In this document: one piece after another, positions 1 through 7,887 of the stretch
Layout of the letters: every line of letters starts with the position of its first letter
Numbering within the stretch: position 1 is the first letter of the stretch
The notes under the pieces: model-generated
The model's database searches: none
Told to the model about the DNA's origin: nothing
The model's input: the letters and a program-made list of their open reading frames with translations, nothing else
From: UBA5314 sp964635975
GTDB taxonomy: Bacteria > Bacillota > Syntrophomonadia > Syntrophomonadales > Syntrophomonadaceae
DNA length: 51,064 nucleotides
Direction: 5' to 3'
NCBI GenBank assembly: GCA_964635975.1
Contig: CAZWPO010000021.1
Location: forward strand, 1 to 51,064
Position numbers and translations under genes: made by a program

Positions 1-66
1 CGAAAGGAGGCGCAAAGCAAATAAAACTCTAGGTTTCATTAATTTGACTAGAAAAGGAGGCATAAG

Positions 67-1134
67 ATGTCTGACTATTCGGAGTTTATTGAAGGTTTGA
101 AATCTGAGGACGAACGCGATCGTGCTTTCGCTGTTGAAGATATAGTATATGAAGGCGGTGAAGAGGGACTGGACCTGCTTGTCGAACATCTGCAGCAGGA
201 AAAGTCCCGATTCGTTAGGGAAGTTATAGTTAACAACCTGCCGCAGCTTGATTTGCCTTGCCTGGTAGCGAAATTACTTCCGCTTTTGCGCAGTGATGAT
301 GCTTTTATCCGCAATGCCGTGATCGACATTGTATCTACGCGGCATGATGAGGTGGCGGCCTATCTGGAACCGCTGATGGAAGACGCCGACAAAGATGTGC
401 GTAAATTTGCCCTGGACATTCTATACCAGTTGAAGACACCAGAAGCGGCGCCCTATATGATATGTTTCATGAATGATGTGGATATCAATATCGTGATAAC
501 TGCTGTCGAATACCTGGGCAGTCTTGATGCGAAAGAATTTGCCGACAATATCAACCAGGTCCTGGAAGATGCGCAGAATCTACTGCTGCGCTGCACCTGC
601 CTGGAGGCCCTTGCTAAAATCGGCAATGAAAAATCGAAGAAGCTGGTTTATCGGATGTTCCCGGATCCCGAAGACATTAAGGGACTGGAGCTTTTTTCAT
701 ATTTGAAATTTTTATCCAAGCAAGGCGACGCTCTTATCCTTCCCTTCGTTCTCACCTTGATGAAAAATAACGGGAGGCTTCTGGCCAAGGAGATCATCAA
801 TACATTGGAAGGGATTTTAGAAAGAGCCGCCGAGGCTAATCTGGCAGAAGAGATGCTTACAGAAATTCTGAATTTTATAGCCAGTGATATAAACAGCATC
901 AATAAATATGAACTGCTGGTTTTCCTGGGTCAATTCCATAATCCCAGCATACTTGAACCGCTTCTGGAATATGCCCGGAGCGAGGATAAACTGGTGGCAC
1001 TGGGAGCGATCGAAGGCCTTGGCCTACTCGGTCGCCAGGAAGCCCGGCCAATCCTCGAAGAACTTTTAGCAGGCGCAAAGGATGAAGACATCATAGATGC
1101 GCTTGAAAAATCTTTGCAGCAAGTTAGTAGATGA
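67..1134 (+). CDS. HEAT-repeat protein, first gene of chemosensory operon
   Basis: A 355-residue soluble protein made almost entirely of short helical pairs with the HEAT/PBS-lyase rhythm (for example VRKFALDILYQL, ALGAIEGLGLLGRQEA), so it is a helical-repeat scaffold without catalytic motifs. The start is ATG 67, nine or so bases after AAAAGGAGG. It ends 11 bases before cheR and runs in the same direction as the chemotaxis genes, so it is very likely co-transcribed with them. HEAT proteins usually serve as protein-protein interaction platforms; here it may act as an adaptor or assembly factor of the array (inference). No signal peptide or membrane segment is seen. Its exact partner cannot be told from sequence. 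The family call is firm, the role is not. Confidence 0.8.
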   Translation: MSDYSEFIEGLKSEDERDRAFAVEDIVYEGGEEGLDLLVEHLQQEKSRFVREVIVNNLPQLDLPCLVAKLLPLLRSDDAFIRNAVIDIVSTRHDEVAAYLEPLMEDADKDVRKFALDILYQLKTPEAAPYMICFMNDVDINIVITAVEYLGSLDAKEFADNINQVLEDAQNLLLRCTCLEALAKIGNEKSKKLVYRMFPDPEDIKGLELFSYLKFLSKQGDALILPFVLTLMKNNGRLLAKEIINTLEGILERAAEANLAEEMLTEILNFIASDINSINKYELLVFLGQFHNPSILEPLLEYARSEDKLVALGAIEGLGLLGRQEARPILEELLAGAKDEDIIDALEKSLQQVSR

Positions 1135-1145
1135 GGTGAAGATTA

Positions 1146-1976
1146 TTGGAACTATCGATTGAAGATTTCATAAACCTGCGCAATTTAATTTATGAAAGAA
1201 CCGGTATGCAATTCGGTGAGAACAAGATCTACTACTTCAAAAAACGCGTACAAAAACGCATGGAAACAAGGGGTCTGGAAAAGGTTTCTGAATACATCAA
1301 ATACCTGAAGATGTTCGACCGTGACAGCCGTGAATTTCAGGATCTGATAAATTTGATCACGGTTAATGAAACCTATTTTTTTAGAGAGTTCGATCAACTG
1401 GCGATATTTGGCGAGAACTGTTTGGAAGAAGTTGTTGCCCAGAAACGAGCTAAAGGTGACAGAAGTCTGAAAGTATTCTCTGCAGCGTGCTCCTCGGGAG
1501 AAGAACCTTACACACTGGCCATAATCCTTAAAGAAATGCTAGAGGATTTCCGCTCCTGGAACATCACCGTTAAAGGTGTGGACATTGATGAAAATGTTCT
1601 CCAGGCAGCAAGGAGTGCTGAGTACGATCCACGCTCAGTCAAAGATGTCCCAGCCGATTATCTGGACAAATATTTTACCCGCATGTCAGCCGACAAGTAT
1701 AGAGTAAATCCTGAGATCCGCAGTATGGTTTCTTTTGAACACGTCAACTTGATGGACCGACGAGCCCTTCGCTCAGAACGCGATTATGACTTTGTGTTCT
1801 GCAGGAATATGCTGATATATTTTGATGATCAGTCCAGAAAGCAAGTTGTAGAGCGGTTTTACACCATGCTCAACAAAGGCGGCTTCATTTTCTTGGGCCA
1901 TGCCGAGTCCTTGAGCAGGATAAGTACGGCTTTCAAAATCAGGAGGATTGAAGGGTATACGGTTTATCAGTCCTGA
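1146..1976 (+). CDS. cheR: CheR, chemoreceptor glutamate methyltransferase
   Basis: SAM-dependent methyltransferase that methylates glutamates on chemoreceptors for adaptation. It has the helical CheR N-terminal domain (about residues 1-75) and the Rossmann SAM domain with FSAACSSGEEPYT near residue 115 and FCRNMLIYFD near residue 218, both diagnostic of CheR. At 276 residues it has normal length and no fused TPR. The start is TTG 1146, supported by GAGGTGA at 1132-1138; there is no better ATG. It lies 16 bases before a CheY and pairs functionally with cheB at 18736-19788 in the same operon. The receptors here lack a C-terminal NWETF-type tether, ending instead in MQMN, so CheR must bind them directly. 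Confidence 0.95.
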   Translation: MELSIEDFINLRNLIYERTGMQFGENKIYYFKKRVQKRMETRGLEKVSEYIKYLKMFDRDSREFQDLINLITVNETYFFREFDQLAIFGENCLEEVVAQKRAKGDRSLKVFSAACSSGEEPYTLAIILKEMLEDFRSWNITVKGVDIDENVLQAARSAEYDPRSVKDVPADYLDKYFTRMSADKYRVNPEIRSMVSFEHVNLMDRRALRSERDYDFVFCRNMLIYFDDQSRKQVVERFYTMLNKGGFIFLGHAESLSRISTAFKIRRIEGYTVYQS

Positions 1977-1992
1977 GGGAGGAGATTTTAAA

Positions 1993-2364
1993 GTGGCAAG
2001 GATACTCATAGTAGATGACTCTGAGATGGTACGCAATTTTCATTGCTATATTCTCAAAAGCCAGGGATACAATGTTTTGACTGCGGTTGACGGCGCCGAT
2101 GCCCTGGAAAAAATCTATAGCACGGGATTACAGATCGACATGGTAATAACCGATATAAACATGCCTAATATGGACGGTTATACACTTGTCGAGCGTCTGC
2201 GGGAAGATCCCAATTTTGAGACTACCCCGGTGATTATTATTTCGACGGAAGATGAAGCCCAGGACAAAACTCGTGGATTCGAAGCAGGAGCCGATGTTTA
2301 TATCGTAAAACCAACGGAACCCGAACTTCTAGTGGAGAATATCTCTATGCTGCTGGGACAATAA
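1993..2364 (+). CDS. CheY-like single-domain response regulator
   Basis: A 123-residue receiver domain with the acidic pair (ILIVDDSE), phospho-acceptor Asp in VITDINMPNMDG, a switch Ser/Thr in IISTEDE and conserved Lys in YIVKPTEP. It has no output domain, so it works by protein contact like CheY. I choose GTG 1993, nine bases after GGGAGGA, rather than the in-frame ATG 1948 that lies inside cheR and lacks a ribosome binding site. It sits between cheR and cheA, so CheA is its probable kinase, and one of two CheX proteins at the end of the operon its likely phosphatase. Whether it targets a flagellar motor or another output is unknown; no flagellar genes are in the window. Confidence 0.9.
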   Translation: MARILIVDDSEMVRNFHCYILKSQGYNVLTAVDGADALEKIYSTGLQIDMVITDINMPNMDGYTLVERLREDPNFETTPVIIISTEDEAQDKTRGFEAGADVYIVKPTEPELLVENISMLLGQ

Positions 2365-2383
2365 ATCTGGGGAGAGATCTTTG

Positions 2384-5179
2384 ATGAGGTTGAAGTTTGA
2401 AGCAGATGATCTAGAAATATTACAGGGAATTGTCGAAGAATCGACTGAACATTTGAGTGGAATAGAAGAAGGGGTATTAAAACTTGAGGCTGATTTTGCT
2501 CCCGAGCATCTGGACTACGTGTTCCGTGCGCTGCATTCCGTTAAAGGAGTAGCCGGCTTTGTCGACTACACCCCCATAAAAGATACCGCTCATGTATTGG
2601 AATCCTTCCTGAGCGATATGAAAAAAGGGCTCTACATAGTTAATCCGGAAATCACTGATCTGCTGCTTCGGGGCATCGATATATTGAACCTGCATGTCAG
2701 CCAGCTGGGATCACACTTACAGGCCTTTGAGGGGGCGGGGAACAATCCTATAGAAATAGAAATCGAAGAATTTGATTTTGATCAGTTTGTGCATGAGGCA
2801 GAGGGCATCCGCCAGAATATTCTGAATGAGGATACCGACGCATCGCGGGATGAACCGGACCCCACGGCTTGTACCGATCCCCCGCCTGCAAAAAATGCCG
2901 CTGCCCGGGTAATGAAATTGGAACTGGCTTCATTTCTGGAACAATCCCGCCTCGATTTTATAGAAGAAGTCTACGAACACCTCGACAGTATTGAAAAAAA
3001 TTGTGTACATCTGGAGAAAGACCAGGCCAACCAGGATTTGCTCAATGCCATCTTAAGAGGCTTTCATAGTATAAAAGGCGGTGCCGGAGTCATTCTCAGC
3101 ATGCAGGAAGAACAGGAAGAAGAGAGTTCTTTCAACCGGATAAAAAATCTAACTCACGCGGTCGAATCCCTACTGCAGACCTATCGGAATCTGAAGATGG
3201 GAATACCCGCAGGGATCGTGGATGTCATCCTGGAAGCGGTAGACCGTTCAATGGCTCTGGCCAGAGCTATCGAGTCCGGTCAGGAGGAAAGTGTAACAAT
3301 AGAGGATCTTTTACAGAGACTGCAGGTTTTTTCCCAAAATGAACCGCAAGTTCAGGTGAATGAAGAACCGGTAGTCGATATCGGCAGCCAGATTCCCAAG
3401 CAGCTGACCGCCTTCGCCAACATTACCCGTCAAGCCCTTGAATCACTGGAGATGTTATTGAAAACCGCCAAAACCAATGTGCCCATTGACGGGAAACGTG
3501 TAAAACAGTATATCCGGGCTCTAAACAGTATAGCCAAGTCAGCCCGCCAAATGGAGTATGCCGATATTGTTGAAAATGTTGAAGATATGATCCAGAAGCT
3601 GAAAGAGGAAGCTGAGCGCGAAGGGTTAGTCAAGGAAGACCTGATAAGCTACTTGAGGAATATGTACGGACAACTAAACGGTATATTGGATTCGCGCTTG
3701 AAAGAGATAGAACAGATATATCAACCTCCTGAATATTGTGAAAAAAAATTGGGCGAGATCCTCCTGACTGAGAATAAAATTTCCCCCGAAGACCTCGAAA
3801 ACGCTTTAGGCGAGCAGAGAAAACTGGGGGAGGTCCTGGTAGATTCAGGCAAAGTAAAAAAAGAGGACGTCGATCTGGCCCTGGCCAGACAGAGCGTTGC
3901 TCGCAGCCAGGGAAAAGAGACCAGAGAGTCCGCTGTTTCAGGAGAAGCAGCAGGTGGCCAGTCTATCCGCGTACCCCAGGAAAAAATGAACCGGCTCATG
4001 AATATGATCGGCGAATTATTGATATCAAAGAACCGGATATTCCACCTTGCCGATCAGATAAATCTTGAATATGAGATACCAGCCCTGGCTCGCGATGTAA
4101 AACTGGTCGCTTTTGATATAGCCCGGATCTCTGATGAATTGCAGGATGCAATAATGTCGGCGCGCATGCTGCCGCTGCGCATTTTATTCCAGCGCTATCC
4201 TCGTACCATCCGTGATACCGCTCGCAAGGTCGGCAAGCAAGCTGATCTGATTGTTGAGGGGGAAGAGACCGAACTTGATAAAACTGTTCTGGAAGCTATC
4301 AATGATCCCCTGGTGCACATGCTGCGCAATGCCGTTGATCATGGGATCGAGCCTCCGGATGTGAGGCGCAGCCTAGGAAAACCGGAAGCAGGAACGGTTC
4401 TGCTGCAGGCGCGCTATCAGGGTAATAACGTCGTGATCGAGATCAAGGATGACGGCAAGGGTATGAATCCGGAGGAGATAAAAGCTAAAGCCCTGAAAAA
4501 GGGATTAATAACTGCAGACCAGATCGAAACCCTGAGCTTGGAAGATACCTTCCGGCTGATTTTTGCTCCAGGATTCAGCACCAAGGAAGAAGTGAGTGAA
4601 TTATCAGGCCGGGGTGTGGGGATGGATGTAGTAAAGAACAATATCGAAAAAGTGGGCGGATCCATCCACATGACCAGTGCGGTCAACCAGGGTTCGCATT
4701 TCACTCTAAAAATACCTCTATCCATGTCTATAATAAGGGGTTTGATGGTGCGCTGCGGCGGGCAGCAATTCGTAGTTCCCCTGGACTGTATCGAAGAAAC
4801 AGTCAAGATCGCCCCGGACGTTATAAGACATTACAAAGACATACAGGTGGCCGATATCAGAGGCGGAATACTGCACCTGATCCCCTTGAGCGAGATCCTG
4901 GGAGTAAAGAGCAATGCTGCGGATGAGGCGCTGACCAACCGGGTTTCTGTGATAGTGCTCGAAGTAGATGGGAATCGTTTTGGATTAATCGTTGATTCTT
5001 TTCACAAAGAGCAGGAATTTGTGGTCAAAGCGCTCGACGAAGATCTGGCCAGGCTGAAAGTATATACGGGCGCCAGTATATTGGGCGATGGAAACGTAGT
5101 ATTAATTTTAAATCCCGCCCAGCTGTTTAACCTCTTTTTACAATCGAGAAAAGAAGGAGAAGCTCAATGGCTACAATAA
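2384..5179 (+). CDS. cheA: CheA histidine kinase with two Hpt domains and an MshEN-like insert
   Basis: Array kinase of 931 residues, well above the roughly 650 of a standard CheA. Domains in order: Hpt1 with LHSVKGVAGF (phospho-His about 51); Hpt2 with FHSIKGGAGV (His about 228); a helical linker; a pair of short motifs, KLGEILLTENKISPEDL then KLGEVLVDSGKVKKEDV (about 454-502), resembling the c-di-GMP-binding MshEN/GspE-N repeats; the dimerisation domain starting at VPQEKMNRLMNMIGELL; the ATPase domain with LRNAVDHGIE, DDGKGMN and GRGVGMDV; and a C-terminal CheW-like domain. The start is ATG 2384 (8 bases after GGGGAGA); TTG 2381 is an alternative. Its last 13 bases overlap parA. Response regulators are encoded on either side. 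Confidence 0.95.
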   Translation: MRLKFEADDLEILQGIVEESTEHLSGIEEGVLKLEADFAPEHLDYVFRALHSVKGVAGFVDYTPIKDTAHVLESFLSDMKKGLYIVNPEITDLLLRGIDILNLHVSQLGSHLQAFEGAGNNPIEIEIEEFDFDQFVHEAEGIRQNILNEDTDASRDEPDPTACTDPPPAKNAAARVMKLELASFLEQSRLDFIEEVYEHLDSIEKNCVHLEKDQANQDLLNAILRGFHSIKGGAGVILSMQEEQEEESSFNRIKNLTHAVESLLQTYRNLKMGIPAGIVDVILEAVDRSMALARAIESGQEESVTIEDLLQRLQVFSQNEPQVQVNEEPVVDIGSQIPKQLTAFANITRQALESLEMLLKTAKTNVPIDGKRVKQYIRALNSIAKSARQMEYADIVENVEDMIQKLKEEAEREGLVKEDLISYLRNMYGQLNGILDSRLKEIEQIYQPPEYCEKKLGEILLTENKISPEDLENALGEQRKLGEVLVDSGKVKKEDVDLALARQSVARSQGKETRESAVSGEAAGGQSIRVPQEKMNRLMNMIGELLISKNRIFHLADQINLEYEIPALARDVKLVAFDIARISDELQDAIMSARMLPLRILFQRYPRTIRDTARKVGKQADLIVEGEETELDKTVLEAINDPLVHMLRNAVDHGIEPPDVRRSLGKPEAGTVLLQARYQGNNVVIEIKDDGKGMNPEEIKAKALKKGLITADQIETLSLEDTFRLIFAPGFSTKEEVSELSGRGVGMDVVKNNIEKVGGSIHMTSAVNQGSHFTLKIPLSMSIIRGLMVRCGGQQFVVPLDCIEETVKIAPDVIRHYKDIQVADIRGGILHLIPLSEILGVKSNAADEALTNRVSVIVLEVDGNRFGLIVDSFHKEQEFVVKALDEDLARLKVYTGASILGDGNVVLILNPAQLFNLFLQSRKEGEAQWLQ

Positions 5180-5952
5180 TCGCCCTGGGCAACCGAAAAG
5201 GAGGAACTGGTAAAACCACCAGTTCGGTAAATCTGGCTGATGGTTTGGCTAGACTTGGCCAAAGAGTCCTTTTAGTAGATACGGATTCTCAGGCGCAGGC
5301 GACCACCAGCTGCGGACTACTACCGCAGCAGAGCTCGAGCAGCCTGTATGAGCTCCTTCACCTGGAAGCGCAGAAGCGAAGCCGTTATCAGGAAATAGTA
5401 CAGACTATACAGAAAATAAAGAGATTTGACCTTATCCCTTCCCGCCCCGATCTATCAGCTTTCGAGCTCGAAGCCGGTCGGCTGGAAGGCCGCGAAGCTT
5501 TTTTGCGAAATCTGATCATCGAAGTAGAGCAGGATTATGATTCTATTATCATAGATATGCCGCCTTCTCTGGGACTCATTTCTATCTCTGCTCTGGTGGC
5601 TGCCAATTATCTTATCATCCCTGTCGAACCAACCTTTTTATCGATGGATGGACTTGCTCAGATGATGAGCATTCTGTACCGAATCAATTCTGAACTCAAC
5701 CCCGGCTTGCGACTTATGGGCATTCTGGTGGTCAAATCGGACCTGAGGACCAATCTGGCCAGGGGAGTAGTCCAGGAGATAATAAACAACTTTGGCAATG
5801 AACGCTTACTGCCTTTGATCAGGGCAGATATTAAGCTGGCTGAATCACCAAGTTACGGGAAGACCATATTTGAATATGCGCCCGGTTGTCGCGGAGCAGC
5901 TGATTACTGGAAATTAGCAGAATCGATACTGGCCAGGAGTGGTAGAGCGTGA
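5167..5952 (+). CDS. ParA/MinD-type ATPase, likely array-positioning protein
   Basis: A 261-residue ParA-family ATPase. It has the deviant Walker A motif NRKGGTGKTT (about residues 8-17), the A' region LLVDTDSQAQAT and the Walker B region IIDMPPSLG. There is no N-terminal DNA-binding domain, as in small Soj/PpfA-type ParAs. The start is ATG 5167 after AGAAGGAGA, overlapping cheA by 13 bases, so translation is coupled. Chromosomal soj is normally next to spo0J; here the partner is a TPR protein with a ParB-like N-terminal peptide, overlapping by 4 bases. ParA homologues in chemotaxis operons (Rhodobacter PpfA, Vibrio ParC) place arrays in the cell; I infer the same job. The family is certain, the cargo inferred. 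Confidence 0.9.
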   Translation: MATIIALGNRKGGTGKTTSSVNLADGLARLGQRVLLVDTDSQAQATTSCGLLPQQSSSSLYELLHLEAQKRSRYQEIVQTIQKIKRFDLIPSRPDLSAFELEAGRLEGREAFLRNLIIEVEQDYDSIIIDMPPSLGLISISALVAANYLIIPVEPTFLSMDGLAQMMSILYRINSELNPGLRLMGILVVKSDLRTNLARGVVQEIINNFGNERLLPLIRADIKLAESPSYGKTIFEYAPGCRGAADYWKLAESILARSGRA

Positions 5953-6335
5953 AAGAGAGTAGAAAAGGATTGGGTATGGGACTGGATCTGCTCTTGAAAG
6001 CCAGCAGCCAGGAACCGCCAAACAAAAGAGAGCAGGGAGACTTGCTTTTCGCCCGGGGATTGTACAAGCAGGCTCTGGAGCAGGAGGATCAAGATAACGA
6101 CCTGGAAGCCTACTATTATTATAGAAGAATCATAGATCTCTGGCCCCATGGCAAAACCGGATCAGAAGCAGAAAAGGCGAAGCTGATGTCCGAAGCTCTA
6201 AACAATGCCGCCACCATTCTTTTTGAACACGGGAAGATTGCTCCAGCTATAGAATTTCTCGAAAAAGCACTGAAAGTTGATGCGGCTAATGAAACTGCCC
6301 GGGAGAATCTGAACATAATTCGTGCGGAGGCATAG
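5949..6335 (+). CDS. TPR protein with ParB-like ParA-activating N-terminus
   Basis: A 128-residue protein. Residues 4-15 read SRKGLGMGLDLL, strikingly like the N-terminal peptide of ParB/Spo0J (GLGKG or GLGRGLDALL type) that stimulates ParA ATPase. The rest (about 25-125) is helical with two to three TPR-like repeats (YYYYRRIIDLWP, AIEFLEKALKVDAANETA). No ParB DNA-binding domain is present. The start is GTG 5949, sharing GTGA with the parA stop, with AGGAG at 5935-5939. Together this suggests an adaptor: the peptide fires ParA while the TPR part grips the chemosensory array or Hsp70. The second basic residue typical of ParB (K/R between the glycines) is Met here. The sequence match is by eye; the adaptor role is inference. 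Confidence 0.8.
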   Translation: MKESRKGLGMGLDLLLKASSQEPPNKREQGDLLFARGLYKQALEQEDQDNDLEAYYYYRRIIDLWPHGKTGSEAEKAKLMSEALNNAATILFEHGKIAPAIEFLEKALKVDAANETARENLNIIRAEA

Positions 6336-6373
6336 ACCTGGCAAAAGTACGCTTAGAGGGAGGGAGAAAGAGA

Positions 6374-7873
6374 ATGTTTTCCATCGTTGGCATTGATCTT
6401 GGGACTACAAATTCACTGGTCGCAACTATAAACCGGGAAGGACGGCCAGAAATAATCATAAATGAACGGGGCAGCAGGCTTACTCCGTCAGTGGTCTATT
6501 TTAAAAACGACCAGGAAGTGCTGGTCGGTGAGATGGCCCGTTCCCAGGCCCTCATGCAGTCCGACCGTACGGTATCTCAAATCAAACGTCAAATGGGGAC
6601 TCATTATCAGGCCGACATTAATGGCCGCGGTTATTCACCAGTGGAAATATCTGCGCTAATTCTACGGAAGCTCAAACAATACGCTGAAAAACAAGGCGAA
6701 TGCAGCATCGAAGGAGCAGTGGTGACCGTGCCTGCTTATTTCAATGACAACCAGCGTCAGGCAACCTTTATGGCTGGAGAGCTGGCGGGGATAAAAGTCT
6801 TAAAACTGCTGAACGAACCAACCGCTGCAGCTCTTGCCTATGCATCAGAATTAGAACAAGAAGAGCATATCCTGGTGCTGGATATTGGCGGAGGAACATT
6901 CGATATTACCCTGATGGAATATGAACAGGGGATCTGCCGGGTTAAAGCTACGGGCGGATCGACTTCCCTGGGAGGGATAGACTTCGACCAGCGTCTGGTA
7001 ATACATATATTAGACACCTTTAAACAACAGACCGGCATTGATCTCCAGGGAGACCCGGTTGCACTTCAGCAGATTCTGATTCAGGCCGAAAAAGCGAAAG
7101 TTGACCTGTCTACTGTCAATGAATGTTCGGTACTGATTCCCTACATAAGTTCTGGACCCAAGGGGCCGGTACATTTAAATCAACTTCTGGAGAGACAGCA
7201 GTTTAATAATCTTTGCAGCGACCTATTTTCTGAGATCAAGGATCTGATCAGCCAGACATTCGAACGCGCCGGATTGGAAAGAGAATGGGTCGAAGCAGTG
7301 GTACTGGCAGGCGGTGCGTCCCGCATGCCCGGTTTTCAAGCCTATGTGCAGGAGCTTTTCCCTGATGCCGCTATGAAGGCCCATATAAATCCGGATGAAG
7401 TAGTTGCTCTGGGTGCTGCTCTTCAGGCCGGAATGCTGTCCGGGGAAGTGCACGGAGTAGAACTCTTTGATGTGACCAGCCACACACTGGGTCTTGAGGA
7501 TGACCAGGGGGATTTCGTCGCCATCATAGAAGCTAATACAACTTATCCGGTATTAAAATCTCGCCTGTTTACAACCGTCGAGGACAACATACCTGAAGTG
7601 ACTATACATATTATGCAAAAAGACGAGATGACGGAAGATTTGGAACAGTGCCACATATCTTTAGGAATATTCCACCTTTCCGGTATACGGCAAGCCATAA
7701 AAGGAGAGCCCAGTATCGATGTCAGCTTTGAGATCGACCGTAATGGGATTCTTCATGTTTCGGCCATCGATATAGACACCGGCATAATGAATGAGATCCA
7801 TATAAGTGAAATGGGATTTATTCCGGGCGAGCTTTTTTACGCCCGACGCGGTAAAGGTTTGACGGTAATATAG
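6374..7873 (+). CDS. Hsp70 (DnaK-like) protein lacking the C-terminal lid
   Basis: A 499-residue Hsp70. The nucleotide-binding domain (about 1-370) has GIDLGTTNSLVA, VTVPAYFNDNQRQAT, LNEPTAAALAYA, LDIGGGTFDITL and VLAGGASRMP. A substrate-binding beta domain follows (about 375-490; DVTSHTLGLE, FEIDRNGILHVSA). The roughly 110-residue helical lid of standard DnaK is absent and the protein ends in a short basic tail. The start is ATG 6374 after GGGAGGGAGAAAG. It stands 38 bases after the TPR gene and 14 before the first receptor, with no grpE or dnaJ nearby. It is therefore probably a dedicated paralogue serving assembly or remodelling of the array, possibly through the TPR protein (inference), not the housekeeping chaperone. 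Confidence 0.9.
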   Translation: MFSIVGIDLGTTNSLVATINREGRPEIIINERGSRLTPSVVYFKNDQEVLVGEMARSQALMQSDRTVSQIKRQMGTHYQADINGRGYSPVEISALILRKLKQYAEKQGECSIEGAVVTVPAYFNDNQRQATFMAGELAGIKVLKLLNEPTAAALAYASELEQEEHILVLDIGGGTFDITLMEYEQGICRVKATGGSTSLGGIDFDQRLVIHILDTFKQQTGIDLQGDPVALQQILIQAEKAKVDLSTVNECSVLIPYISSGPKGPVHLNQLLERQQFNNLCSDLFSEIKDLISQTFERAGLEREWVEAVVLAGGASRMPGFQAYVQELFPDAAMKAHINPDEVVALGAALQAGMLSGEVHGVELFDVTSHTLGLEDDQGDFVAIIEANTTYPVLKSRLFTTVEDNIPEVTIHIMQKDEMTEDLEQCHISLGIFHLSGIRQAIKGEPSIDVSFEIDRNGILHVSAIDIDTGIMNEIHISEMGFIPGELFYARRGKGLTVI

Positions 7874-7887
7874 GGGAGGTAATAGTA

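Noticed and set aside
5167..6335. Chromosome partition locus soj-spo0J
   Set aside because: The second gene has only the ParB-like N-terminal peptide, with no ParB DNA-binding domain, and the pair is embedded in a chemotaxis operon.
6374..7873. Housekeeping dnaK
   Set aside because: It lacks the helical lid and has no grpE or dnaJ neighbours; its context is chemotaxis.
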